Part shown: piece by piece, positions 33,251 to 45,700 of the stretch | Position numbering within the stretch: the first letter of the stretch is position 1 | Layout: each line of letters begins with the position of its first letter | NCBI RefSeq assembly: GCF_030848805.1 | Contig: NC_092368.1 | Location: forward strand, 11,875,780-11,939,779 | DNA length: 64,000 nucleotides | Source: Temnothorax longispinosus | Lineage: Eukaryota; Arthropoda; Insecta; Hymenoptera; Formicidae | Reading direction: 5' to 3' | The notes under the pieces: generated by a model | The model's input: the letters and a program-made list of their open reading frames with translations, nothing else | The model's database searches: none | Told to the model about the DNA's origin: nothing | Translations under genes and position numbers: made by a program

Positions 33251-33511
33251 CCCTCCGAGAACACAAAGGGTCAATTTGGCTTTGTTTTTTTTTGCCAAAA
33301 AAATTTTTAGCCAAAAATATTAAAAATAAAAAAAATAAAAAAATTTTTTTTAAAAGAAACTTTTTTCAAGAGAACACTCTGGGTTAATCTGACCTTACAC
33401 ACACTTTGATCGTCCACCATTTTAAATTGACGAGTGCGATCAAAGTTGTGTAGGGTCAGATTGACCCTGAGTGTTCTCCGTGATTGAAAAAATAGGTGTG
33501 TTCTCGGAGGG
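33251..33511. mobile_element. piggyBac-type MITE (TTAA flanks)
   Basis: Starts CCCTCCGAGAACACA and ends GTGTTCTCGGAGGG, with TTAA at 33,247-33,250 and 33,512-33,515. TTAA duplication and CCC-starting TIRs are the hallmarks of piggyBac insertions. Inside is a further inverted pair (GAACACTCTGGGTTAATCTGACC and complement). No coding capacity. Confidence 0.85.
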
Positions 33512-33515
33512 TTAA

Positions 33516-34013
33516 TCATTGCGTGTCAAAAAATTTTCCGAAGTCAAGCTGTGTAATAATAGTCAAGTAGTAAAAAATCTATAAATTAAATAAAAATCGA
33601 ATTCTTTAAAACTGTGACATAAAAAAATAGTAATTCTCAACAAAAAGTAGACTTATAGTCTTATAAACTCGAATTAGCATCAGCTAAATTCTCAAATTAA
33701 CGAAGGCTCCTATGCTTCAATTCCAAAAAGCGACTGAACGAGCAAGGATTCAGTTTTATTATTTTTCAACAGTATAATTTAATTTTTCTTATATTTCACA
33801 GTATTTACATTAAATTTCATAAAGAAAATTATGATTTATTTTGAAATATATTCAGTAATTTTTCAATAACTTTCATTTCATTTATCATCAATTTCATAGT
33901 ACTTTCAGCAAAATATTTTCATCTGGGTCAATTGAGACAGAATTTCAGTAAAATTCCATTATATTCAGTAAAATATTTCCATCAGGGTAATAATAATAGT
34001 AATAGGATTCTAA
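33516..34013. other. AT-rich stretch, nothing recognised
   Basis: Contains several TTTCAGTAAAAT-like words (33,830-33,985) but no gene. Confidence 0.4.
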
Positions 34014-34556
34014 GATTTAAAATCAATTTAATATAAAAACGCCATCAAGTCCGAGCTAGGATCTAAGTAGCAAATAATTTCCGTGTAAATTTCCAATACT
34101 ATTTCCAACTAAACTGCGCGCCAACGAATTGTCGGTCTTGAAACACAGCTTCTTCGTTAGAACCGTAAATTGACTTAAATAAATCGCAAATCGATTTAAT
34201 TTTTGATGCTGATACAAATCGTATCTAACATTTTCTTTCCCCCGAATATTACTGTAAAGAATTTATTGCGAAAAAATATTATCTCAGTCAGAGTTTTTTC
34301 GCAATAAATTCTTTACAGTAATATTCGGGGGAAGGGGGATGTTAGATACGATTTGTATTAGCATAAAAAATTAAATCGATTTGTGATTTATTTAAGTCAA
34401 TTTACTGTTCTAACGAAGAAGCTGTGTTTCAAGACCGACAATTCATTGGCGCGCAGTTTAGTTGAAAATAGTATTGGAAATTCACACGAAAATTATTTGC
34501 TACTTAGATCCTAGCTCGGACTTGATGGCGTTCTTATATTAAATTGATTTTAAATC
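34014..34556. repeat. 543-bp palindrome (MITE-like)
   Basis: Nearly perfect arms, from GATTTAAAATCAATTTAATA to the complement at 34,537-34,556, meet around a loop of about 20 bp at 34,280-34,300. The centre reads TCTTTACAGTAATATTCG in both directions. No protein. Confidence 0.85.
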
Positions 34557-34897
34557 GCCGCAGTGACTACTGTCAAAATGCATTCTGCGCTTAGCGCTGT
34601 TTATAATGTGCAAATAAAATATACGCTCGCTCATCTATCTGCATTAGTGTCATCTTGTGCACTGTGTTACAAGAATTCGTGCAAATGGAGTAAATTGCTA
34701 CTTATATGTGCACATGGGTGCATTTATATATCTTACCGTTTAGAGTACAAAATATCTATTCTCTAATGGGTAGATATGATTGCAACCCGTCTGTAATACA
34801 GCAGCGTGTTTATAATCCAGTAAGTAAATTAATAGCAAATTGTTGCCAATTTGGCATTAAACTCACTTACAAAGAACTTTGCTCATTTTTATAAAGG
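34557..34897. other. Short unassigned stretch
   Basis: Two overlapping small open frames (about 60-67 codons) have no recognisable similarity or motif. I see no support for a gene. Confidence 0.35.
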
Positions 34898-35293
34898 TTT
34901 TAGGCCCCTCGCGTATAGTAACGAGACTTAAAATGAAAGATTATTGTTAGATGATTGAAATATTTCTGTATAAACATAATCCTTTATTGTAAGTTAATAC
35001 CAATCAGAGATACACTCTTTGAAAAATTAGAAAAATGTACGAAATGGCTTTGTTTCATTCGATTTTTCGACGTCCTAGGCATCTCCCTGTGATGACGGAT
35101 AATAAACTACTTGAATATATCAATTGAAGTACTTTATACAAATAAATTTGTTACTATACTGATCCAGCTAATTGCAAGTTTCTGGATGTGAGTCAGGGAT
35201 ATTCAAAATAATTGATTGTAGAATATTCTGATCCTCTAACAATAATTTTTATTTTAGCAAAGTCTCGTTGTTATAGACGCGAGGGTTCTAAAA
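34898..35293. mobile_element. Non-autonomous TIR element (~395 bp)
   Basis: Left end TTTTAGGCCCCTCGCGTATA; the right end, inverted, reads TTTTAGAACCCTCGCGTCTA. The similarity extends about 80 bp inward (ACGAGACTT, ATTATTGTTAGA). No open frame. Confidence 0.65.
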
Positions 35294-35969
35294 TAGACAG
35301 GGTTCTTTGTGGCAAATCCAATTATCAATAAAGTGAAACGTGATATAAAATAATGTAAAATCTCATAAAGTGAGAGAATGTAAATGTAATGTTTTATTAT
35401 AAAACAATAAATATTTTAAAGTTGAAAAATCTTCCTATACTTATCTTCCCGATAAATCATGTAATGGTCATCACCGTCATCACCTGCGATGATGTTTAAA
35501 ACTTCCAAAGAACTTTGTTCCCAATTGCAAATAACACTTAATATAATACTAAAAAGCAACGTACATTAAAATATGTTTAACGCATTACAAAATTTTTTTG
35601 CTTTTTTACTTAACTTTTGCATATACTTACAATAGATTGGGCAGTAAAAATAATCAATAACTCAATAACATAAATGTTTTATCGTTTATAGATCTTCACA
35701 AGTTCGAATTCCATTTCAACGATGACAAAATCTAGTTTCCTGTTCATATTTTTTATTGTTTCTATCGTATATCGACTGATATCTTTCAGGAGATCGTATC
35801 TCAAAAACTGTCACTTGACAGGATTCGTATATTTTTGTTTCGTTGATAAGCAACAAACAAGATAGTTCGATCATCGCTTTACTGTTCAAAAGTATAGTGA
35901 TTTGGAATTAAAATACATCTTTATTGTTTAATTTGATATTATTCGTGGGAAACAAACGCAAAAACGCAA
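35294..35969. other. AT-rich stretch, nothing recognised
   Basis: No gene, long inverted repeat or RNA gene seen. Confidence 0.45.
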
Positions 35970-36128
35970 TTTTTATAGATACGACGCACTTCAAAATTGT
36001 AATCAAATGAACAAGATACGACATATTTATTTTTAAATAACATTTATTATTGTCCATTTAAAAATAAATATGTCGTATCTTGTTTATTTGATTATAATTT
36101 TGAAATGCAAATTTGTCGTATCTAAAAA
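35970..36128. repeat. Palindrome of ~160 bp
   Basis: The arms share ACAAGATACGACATATTTAT and its complement, and continue outward through AATTGTAATCAAATG and GATACGAC. A typical small MITE. Confidence 0.7.
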
Positions 36129-36718
36129 TACGAGAAAATACGAGAAAATTTCGACAACTATAATTCATTTTTGTTAATCTATTTTAAGATAGGATGTAGA
36201 CACTTAGCTTCGGGGTTGCCTGACCGAGCGTTTAAGTCGTTCTCCGGAAAATTGATTTTTTCTAGATTTTTTTAAAACTGTGAATATACGTTAATTTAGA
36301 TGTGCTTTATGCGATAGTACAAATTTCAATACCTCTTGCGGTATTATTTAATAAACATCGAGATACTGAGTTTCAAAATTTCAACTTTTAACATGTAATT
36401 CCTATTCCGAACTATTGTAAAATAAGAGACATTATAATAAATTGTGAAAAAAGTTTTCTCTAAATGTTTTTGAAAAATTAGTATATGATGCTCTATAAAA
36501 ATAGAATAAATAATTGCACGCGATTTGATGAATTTTTCGCTCGGTTCAGAATGATAGAAGAGAAGAGGCGTCAGTTACTTGGCAACGCCGCATGAGTTCT
36601 TACGCGTGAAGTTAACTTCTTACTTTTTATAGATGTTATTATATAATATTTTGTATACATATAAACATCTTTTTAAGCACGAATACAAGTTGAGCACGAC
36701 TGGAGCCGGAGAACGTCC
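36129..36718. other. AT-rich stretch, nothing recognised
   Basis: No supported feature. Confidence 0.4.
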
Positions 36719-36722
36719 TTAA

Positions 36723-37059
36723 GGTGATCCTAAAGCCGTGATCCTAGCCGGTTTTTTTCAGTTTTTTTCTTAGCACTAATCTTTTAATTGGCTTTATAGA
36801 AATGCAAAATTCTTGTCTAGAATTAAAGTACGCATCAAAATCTAGGTCATGGTGGTCGAATTTATATCGAAAACGAAAAAAAAAATATTTTTTGTTATAC
36901 GTGACGACCACCACATATAAATTCGACCACCATGACCTAGATTTTGATGCGTACTTTAATTCTAGACAAGAATTTTGCATTTCTATAAAGCCAATTAAAA
37001 GATTAGTGCTAAGAAAAAAACTGAAAAAAACCGGCTAGGATCACGGCTTTAGGATCACC
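36723..37059. mobile_element. piggyBac-type palindromic MITE (TTAA flanks)
   Basis: Perfect-looking arms of about 146 bp start GGTGATCCTAAAGCCGTGAT and are flanked by TTAA at 36,719-36,722 and 37,060-37,063. The loop is about 45 bp and A/T-rich. The arms show almost no differences, so the insertion is probably recent. The twin open frames on opposite strands are a product of the palindrome. Confidence 0.9.
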
Positions 37060-37063
37060 TTAA

Positions 37064-38310
37064 GCAGAAAAATCGAAAATTGTGTAAAATCGATCTCGAA
37101 TTGTGTAAGATACGACCTCCCGAAAGATGTCAGTCGATATGTGAAAAATATATTTCTTGATTAAATTAATAAATTAAAATTTAAGAAATTAATAATAAAA
37201 TAAAAATTAATTTTATAAACTAAAATTTAAAATATTAGATATTAATTAAAATTTAAAGAAAAATAAAAATTATAGTCAATAATTTTATAAACTATAAATT
37301 AAAAATATTTCCGTAACATTCTTTGCAGTGTGTGTGGAGATGGGTATAGTATCGGTATTGTTAAATTGATTATATCAATTTAATTATGTGATTGTACGTT
37401 TCAGTTTCAGACTGCGTTTCAAGATTGAAAGTACGGCGCGTGTAATTGACGAAGCGAAAGAATATACTTTTAAAATTCACACGAAAAATTGTTACTATAT
37501 AGGTGAACAAAATTCAGCCTGACCGTATTTGGCAGTTTAATTTGATGAAAATATTAATTTTATGAAATTATCAGGAAAAATATATAAAAGTTTATTTTTG
37601 AAATTTTAATTAATATACAAACATGAAACTTTCCTACACGACGGTATAAATAATAAATATAATTAATTGAATAAGTTTATTAAAGAAGCATCGCGAATTA
37701 AAATATTTATCCTTTATTTGTTCTTAAAAGAAATTTCTCATGTCATTTATGATTAAAAATATATAATTGATGCATGATTATTAACGCCGAGATTAACACA
37801 GAATCCTATTGCGTCAAGAAGTTGCAACTATAATACATATACCATTCAGAATTTATGAATTATTTTTTAATTATGTATTTGAAGTTAAGGGTTTTTTTTT
37901 AATATTAATCGCAATATTAATCGGATGGCAAAGTTAATTAAAAATAGCGAATATTAAAAATAAAAATGATACAATTTTTACTTTTGACATCCGGCCGCTA
38001 TATGGCTCCGACATTTTTAATTTATCAACTGAATTTAACATCAGATTAATATTTAGCAACCTAAAAAACTCTTAAATTTGAATAACAAAAAATTTCATAG
38101 TTTCTTAATTAATCGTCTATGCGTAAGTCGCAACTTTCATGCAATAGACTCTATGTTAATCATCAATATCTTTTTAACTACAATTGACATAACAAATTTC
38201 TTTTAAGGGCTGAAAGTCCTAACAATTAATTAACATACTTAATTTTGATTGCAAAATATAACTTGTCTAACACGTCACGCGGAGTTCTCGGCTTAGGGAT
38301 CAGTGCTCTG
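37064..38310. other. AT-rich stretch, nothing recognised
   Basis: No coding or RNA feature supported. Confidence 0.45.
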
Positions 38311-38440
38311 ATTCTACAACTATTAACAACAATTCGTTATCATTATATTGTCGTTGCGCAGCTTTTTTATCATATATATATTATATCTGCACAGCGATAA
38401 TATAACAATGATAACGAAACTGTAGTTATAAGAGTTACAG
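38311..38440. repeat. Inverted-repeat MITE with CGTTGCGCAGCTTTTTT loop
   Basis: The arms contain TCGTTATCATTATATTGTCG and a near-complement at 38,392-38,430. The loop motif GTTGCGCAGCTTTTTT is the same as in the palindrome at 47,595-47,670, so the two belong to one family. Confidence 0.6.
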
Positions 38441-39474
38441 CGACTTCGTCCGAAAATGACCTGCTTTATCAAGAACGTAGTTACTGCATTGGCCGCTACA
38501 CGGTATGGCGCTGAAACCAGTGAGAAATGCTGGTCTCGTCTCAACCCGGACCTTTGGCTATCTGTCTATTAATCTGTGGTCCCATGCACAAGAAAAAACG
38601 GAACAAAATTAAAACAAAATTCTGATTGGCTCTTACGTTTAGAACCAACAAAATAGAATTGCATTTTGTGGGACTGTACCTAATTCGCATTTAGTGATTT
38701 CACTTTTCACGCATTTAGCTATATATAATCGCATTTTTGTTCATGAAAAAGTTCACGTGGAATGAGACTGAGCGAAAAGTGAAAAGTGAAAGGTTTTGTG
38801 AAAAATTACATGATCTGGATCGACCTTAAAGCGGGGAGCACACACTTCTGCGCAACGCATAATGCGTAAGCATAAAAGGCTGGATGGCAGAGAAGGAGAC
38901 GTGAGCGCTTACGTCTGTCGTAGACGTAGACGTAAATTCACGTAAACTCGGCGTAAGCTCGGCGGCACCTGCCGTTCGCGCTCGTATGTACATACAGCGC
39001 GAGCGAGTATCATATCCCTCGAAATGATTGGGGATGCCACCCGCGGGCGGGCAGCACGAGTCGGGTGAGTCGCGCGAATATCGATACGCTATTGATCGCG
39101 ATCCGCCGACGTTTCGCGCGAGTCACCGTAAATATTGGTTTGTCGGCATGGAATACGGATAGGTACCTATGATTACTATATACAGCGAATGTTAATACAA
39201 ACGTGGCTAAACTAATGACTACCTATACTAAACGAAACGAACTAAACAAACTTATCAGCTATATACAAGTGAGCGCCAAACATGTATATTTGGCTTTATA
39301 ATTCTGTAAGTAACTTTCTTCTGTGCATTATATTTTACCGTATTTTTTGGAGATTATCGTAAAAAATGTTATATGGTTTACAATAATGAATCATTTTGTT
39401 TTTTACTGTATAAATAGTTATTTGTATTATAAGTATAAGTCTTATTAAACTGACTAGTTGCTACTAATAAATAA
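38441..39474. other. Unassigned stretch
   Basis: GC content rises at 38,830-39,130 (GGGGAGCACACACTTCTGCG and CGCGAGCGAGT-type words) but there is no open frame or matching inverted end. It may be a repeat fragment or a regulatory region of a gene outside the window. Confidence 0.3.
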
Positions 39475-41074
39475 CCCTGGTAACACAGTCTGATAGTTCA
39501 GATACGTCCCGAAGAAGTGCGTAAGAAAACAGTCAAAAATTGCGACAGAAGTGTAATATCTGTGTTTAATGAGTACTTACTGGTACTATTGCAGTAGTTT
39601 GCTGTAAGAAGCTACTGTGAAATTTTATACTATTTGTTTAAAAGTAAACATGCAGCAGAAATGTGAAAACAATATGGAAGTATCTGCCCAACAGAAAAAT
39701 AACAGCAAATCGCGTTAGACTCTTCACGCACACTTGACTGCTTTTTGCAGCAGAGTTTTGAGTACAGATCCGACCGGCAGAAACATGAAAAGAACGTGCA
39801 AGCATCTGCCCGTGAGAAAAAGAGCAGTCGAGTGTGCTAAACGCTTGAAACATATTTGCAGCAAAATTTCACAAGTGTATGTCGGTTAAATTGTTGTTTT
39901 TGCCGTACAGATCCGACCGGCAGAAACGCGAAAAGAACGTGCAAGCATCTGCCCGTGAGAAAAAGAGCAGTCAAGTGTGCTAGACTCTTGAAACATATTT
40001 GCAGCAAAATTTTACAAGTGTATAATGTCGCTTAAATTGTTGTTTTTGCCGTACAGATCCGAGTGACAGAAATGCGAAAAAAGCGTGCAAGCATCTGCCC
40101 GTCAGAAAAAGAACAGCCGAGCGCGCTAAACTCCCAGACAGCACAAAATATTTTTAAAATATTTATAAAAAAGATTTAAATATTTTGAAAATATATACGT
40201 TGAATATTTTGTAAATATTATATAATGTCCGGAAAATAAAAGTATCTAAAAGATTATAGTAAGTATTTTGAAATAAAGTGTAAATAATTATCATCAATAT
40301 TATTAAAGTTGTTTTTAATATATATGTTATATAAATATTTATAGAAATAATTACTGTAAGTTAACTGGAGATTGTGAAACTGTTATAGTTTCGTGCTGTA
40401 AGATGTAGGCTATACGCCTATACGGTCCATTTTGGCGTTACGAATTTCGAAAAATGTTTGATAAATCAGATGTACGGTATATATTCTGCCAAAATCATTT
40501 GTATTTCTGCTGCTCTACTTCTTACGCAAGCATCTGTCGTAATTCTTGTTGAATTCTGCTGTATGTGCTAGTTTGCAACGATGCCGCTAGGCGGCGCATA
40601 ATGGTAAAACTAACTCGTAAGTAAATTTCAGTTGGGATCTAATATAAGCAGAAGCAGGCCTCCGGCGAAGCAAAATCATAACATTCGCGACAATATCTTC
40701 GCCAGCAATGCAACGTAAGGCTTACCCAACACCACTGCGGTGCTATAAATATAAAAAATATTTTTGTAAATTATTTTAATCTTCCTAACAAATATTTTGT
40801 GCTGTATGGGTAGCAGTAGGCGATGCTACAAATCTGGCGCGATTATGTTGCACTGCGATTTGCGCAAGCATCTGCCGCATTTCTTGCACTATTCTGTTAT
40901 ATGTAAATGCATACACATATCTTCCACAATTCTGTTGCACTACGACGAGCGCAAGTTTCTGCCAACAGAAAAATAGTCAAAGTTGGAAATAGAAAACGCA
41001 TGATCTGCCCGAAAGTTAATGCACGACTTTTCGTGCAGTCTTACAGCAGAATTGCAATGGAAATGTTACCAGGG
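39475..41074. mobile_element. CCCTGGTAAC-ended element, copy B (inverted)
   Basis: Starts CCCTGGTAACA and ends TGTTACCAGGG. It is the reverse-complement counterpart of 19,752-21,893 and carries the same internal order: units with CAGATCCGACCGGCAGAAAC, CAGCACAAAATATTTTTAAA near 40,140, and its complement near 40,790. It keeps the uninterrupted site where the nested element sits in copy A. Copies A and B bracket 17.6 kb. Confidence 0.7.
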
Positions 41075-41424
41075 AACAATCTAAGTGAGAAAAAGTCTGA
41101 TTAAAAATAATAATTTTGACTGTAAACTTCAAATAATAAAAACATAACATATATAATTAAGTTAGCTTTAACTTAAAATCATAAACTATTCTAACTTATC
41201 ATAATTATCTCTTCCCTAAATAAACATTTTAAAACATAGTAAAACTAACATAGCACTAACGATTCACAATATAAAACATGTGGTTCATTGTTAAAAATGG
41301 CTAGGTTCATTGTGTATGTACACACCCCTGCACACAATAAACCATTTGACATTGTTTTAAAAAAAATCGAAATTGTGACTAAACTTTAAAAATAACTTAC
41401 AAGTCATCTTACACACGTAGCCAA
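41075..41424. other. AT-rich stretch, nothing recognised
   Basis: No supported feature. Confidence 0.4.
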
Positions 41425-41428
41425 TTAA

Positions 41429-42186
41429 GGTAGCTGTCTCGCTACGTGCTAGTCATGTGACTGTTTGTAGGTTTTCACGTTCAGAAATATATTTCAGGCA
41501 ATTTTTGCTAAGGGAAAAATAATTTCATGATTTATGGTGTAAAATTTCATATGTGACAAAGTATGTTACTTTTTCCAAATTATGTGATTTTTCTCATTTG
41601 ACTCCGTTTTGATCAGCTGATCATGCGAGTCGTCGAGAAAGGTTACAAGTGAGGTTACATCTCCTTTTCGATTGAATTTTGACAATTACTGAGAAAGGGT
41701 TTCAAAACGCATGACAGAGGTGTCAATCACTATCCAATTCGGCTAAGAAAGACGAGCCCCATAACCTGCAACTACAGTGATTAGCCAGCGGCGTTGCCAA
41801 GTCTTCCCAACCTCACCTCGACCAAAAAATGTCTGCTCGATTACCGCATTTTCACTAAAATAAACTAAAAAATTAGCAGCGAAATCTCCGGTAACCTATA
41901 TATTTTATGGTTGCATCGGATTCTTCGAAATCTAATGTACAAAAAGCAATGTTTTTTTCTCACTTCGTCTAATCGAAAAATACGAAAATATGTGATTGAA
42001 ACCGTGATAGAGCCTTCTTTTCTGTATGAAGTAATGCAAAATTTGTGATTTTTGAGATCGATTTTCTAGAGTAAATAGTCGGTAAGGAGCCACAGAAAAA
42101 ATCGACTGCAAAGCTGATCATATAATTTGATATAAAAACCGAAATCGAAAACTTTATCTAATACATGCCCTGACGAGACAGCTACC
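41429..42186. mobile_element. piggyBac-type non-autonomous element (TTAA flanks)
   Basis: Left end GGTAGCTGTCTCG and right end CGAGACAGCTACC, with TTAA at 41,425-41,428 and 42,187-42,190. The 758-bp interior has no long open frame. The TTAA duplication supports piggyBac-type transposition. Confidence 0.8.
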
Positions 42187-42298
42187 TTAAATTCATGAAC
42201 TATATGCAAAAACACAGATCTCCAACTCAATAATTGAGAAAGATATAAGCCTCTGAAATTTACATGGTTCATTGTTGGACTACCTACCCTTATACTAA

Positions 42299-42482
42299 GG
42301 GCCATTCTACAACTGCTAGTTGAAAAGTGTTATTTCTGGTTGCGCTTGTCAGTTGCGGTTATTAAAAGAGAGTTGGCGAACTTTTAACTTTTTTAGCGAC
42401 AGCAACTGGCAATCGGCAATCAGAAATAACGCTTTTCAACTAACAGTTGCCATCGTTTGCGAATGTATTGTAGAATGGCTCT
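42299..42482. repeat. Palindromic MITE downstream of IFT140
   Basis: Ends GGGCCATTCTACAACTG and TTGTAGAATGGCTC form TIRs. Inside, AGTTGAAAAGTGTTATTTCTG pairs with CAGAAATAACGCTTTTCAACT. It lies about 300 bp downstream of the IFT140 stop codon. Confidence 0.75.
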
Positions 42483-42790
42483 AAAAGTTGTAGTTTAAAT
42501 ATCGAAAAAGCTCATATCTAAATGATCACTATGAAGACATTTTGGATCGGATAGTATACGGTAATTATTAAATCGGATTACAAGCCGTCATGTAAACGTA
42601 GTCACAGATGATATTAGATCTGTTGCAATATTTTAGCAAATCTATGCTAAAATTGCCAATGTTGTCGAAAGATGGGGAGTTTTATACTTACTGGATAATA
42701 TAGTGACTTTTAATTGGAGAGTAAAAACACCCCGGATGATCGTTTACGTAAGAAAAAATTAGACACCTATTCCTGGATTAATGAAGATTT

Positions 42791-45700
42791 TTATTCTCCC
42801 AGGAGCTCTTCGATTCCATTATCCTTATCGGAACTATCCTGTCGCTGTACCTTCATCTTATAGCCCAATGCTTCTAGAAGATTTATGTTAAAGTAGTAAG
42901 TCAAATTGATTCCTGGCACTAGACGTTTCAGTTCTTCGATGGTCGCCCAAGCTTTCTCAGTGTCTCCTATATTAGCGTAATGCTGTGTGATCGTTGCGAA
43001 CAGATCGCCACGACGAACCGATTGTTCTAGATTGGATCCTTGAGAATCCAGCAGATGACGAACTTGCTGCATTGCCGTCTCCGTCTCACCTCTGTCGAAC
43101 AATCTGTTTAACGAGAAAAAAAAACGTTCGAAAATATACAAAATACGTTCATATACAATAAAAATGCGATTAACGTAAAAATAAAATTTATAGAAACTTC
43201 CATTGTATAAATAAAGATAGTCAAGATCCGTAAACGCGTAAGACGTGCTAAAGATACGACATATCCATGATAGAATAAAACATTTCAATCTTTATTTTTT
43301 TAACGAATATATAAAAATTGACTGTATAAAAATATGGAACTATCTAGATAATCTCAAGTATAAATATAATATGAATATTAAAAAGTGATCTCTAATATTT
43401 GAACAAAATCAGAAAAATAAATTTTTTTACAGTAAATTTCTTGCAGATACTTTCGATCCCGCTCAATAATCGAAAATATTCATATTTCTTTAATTTATGT
43501 CACACATATCAGTCGCTATTTACTTATTAAACAAATAAATATTTACAGCTTGGAGATTAGCATGACTATAAAAAAATTCAAATTATTTGATCTACATCAA
43601 GGAAACCTCGCAAAGTGTCAAATTTTGATTGTAACAAACATAAATATACATATTAGGTGTCCCAAAAGTCCCAGAACAATCAGATATCTCGAAAAATATG
43701 GAAAATATGGAAAAACGTTTTAGACAAAAATTTAAAAAGATCTATTTATTGACCTTAGGCCTGTTCGTTTTCGCTGCACTTCTGAACTAGTGCAATAAGT
43801 TAGAATAAAATAAATATATTTTCTTTCATTTTAACTTATTACGCTAGTTCAGAAGTGCAGCAAAAACGAATAGGCTTCTTATCAGTTCTATGCGTCGTTA
43901 TAAGGTCAAGTCAGCGTCACGTTGAATTTTTTATAAATTGGACTCCTATTTTTTATTGCATAATCTTGTCATCCTTGTCGAGACATTTTCAAAACACTGT
44001 AATAAAACTTTCTTTTGTTAAGAATTTCCTAAAATATTTCAAATTTTATCATATTTTTTTTAATTTAAAATATAAAATATCTCGTAAAGTATTCACTTTT
44101 TGATGACTTTACCTTCATCCTTTTATACGAAGAATAACGAAAGAAATCGATTGTTGCAAAAAATACAAATTATTTTATAAAAATTAGATTTGCATTTTGT
44201 AGATGTATTCAATTTTACAAATGTAAAATTGCAAATGTAAAAATAACAATTATTATTCAACTCCTTTCATTATTCTACGTATAAAAGTATTTTGGTAAAG
44301 TCATCGAAAAGTGAATACTTTATATGAGATGTTTCATATTTTATATTAAAAATGTGATAAAATTTAAAAAATCGCAGGAAATTTTTAACGAAAAAAAAAA
44401 CTTCATTATAGTGTTTTAAAAACATCTCTACAAGGGCTACAAGAATATGCAATAAAAAATAATATGCAACAAAAATTTCTCTACCTATAAGGAATGATTT
44501 CAAGCTTCTCTTTTTTTCCCGAAAAATAAGGTCCGTCCGCAAAAGCTCCGGTCACACCATTATGTTAATGATTTCACGCTTTAAAACTTTTTCGGCTCTA
44601 ACTAATAATTTCTAAATTTATCTATTTATTTTATCTATATAAAGTTTCGTTAAATTCAGAATTTAGCATTTGGCGACCCCTTGTCAGTATAATCTTCCGA
44701 GGATAAAAAGGTAAACACGATCAAGCAGTTTAATACTTTGGACCAAATCAAGACTTTTTTTATCTTTATTCATGGCTATATCAAACTTTCTTTTATTTAT
44801 CTACTATTTAATTCCTCGCAAATACTTTCACGCTGTCAATGTTACTTATTGCAAATTTAGAACCGGCCTCTTGGATTTACCTTTTAATATCCAAGTAGCG
44901 TTTAATCGCCGACATTCTATTATTCACCAGCTCCACCGCCCGATTGTGAACATTCGGATCTCGCGGTGTTACCACCTTGGACAGACACCTGTTCGCTTGA
45001 TTCAGAGCGTCCAACGCTTTCTCATAATTCTGAAACTCGTCGATCTCCACCTGCGCGCATGCCACATAAAAATTCGCCAACAGATCCATGGCCTTGCCCT
45101 TGGAGTAAAAATTGATTATGTTCTTCAGAATTTCCGGTTGATTTTGCCAATCCAGAGACTGCAAATAATTGCCTGCCATGATATAGATCTCGCGGTTCCT
45201 CGAGACTTGCGCGAAAAAACAGATCTTTTCGGTGTCGCCGGACTTGAGCAACGCCTTCATGGCGCGTAGCTTGTTGCCAGCCTGCGTGAATTTTTTAGTC
45301 GCTAGATGGTAGTTCCCCTGATCGAAAGCGATCTCTGCGATTTTCTCAAGCGTGGAAATCCTCGTATGCTCGCGCTCCGTGGTGTTATTGCTCTCTTTTT
45401 CAATCGTCAATTTCTCCGCGAGCTCTTCGCTCAACACGACGTTATGCTGCTGGATCAGATCCAAAGCCGCCATATAATCTCTGCCGGTCGCGAGCAGATC
45501 TACCGCCTTGTCGATCTGGTCATTCTGCATGAAATAGTCCGCGCACTTGTGGATCAATGCCGGATCAGAATCCGCGTTCACATCCATGATAATCAGTTGC
45601 AACGCGCTGTATTGTCGGGTTCTAAACGCAACGTCCAAAGCTTTATGCAAAAGACCAGCTTTATGGTACAGCAGTACCGCGCGATCCGGTTGATCATTGT

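Noticed and set aside
36744..37038. Two nearly identical 78-codon frames on opposite strands
   Set aside because: They are mirror images created by the arms of a palindromic MITE, not duplicated genes.
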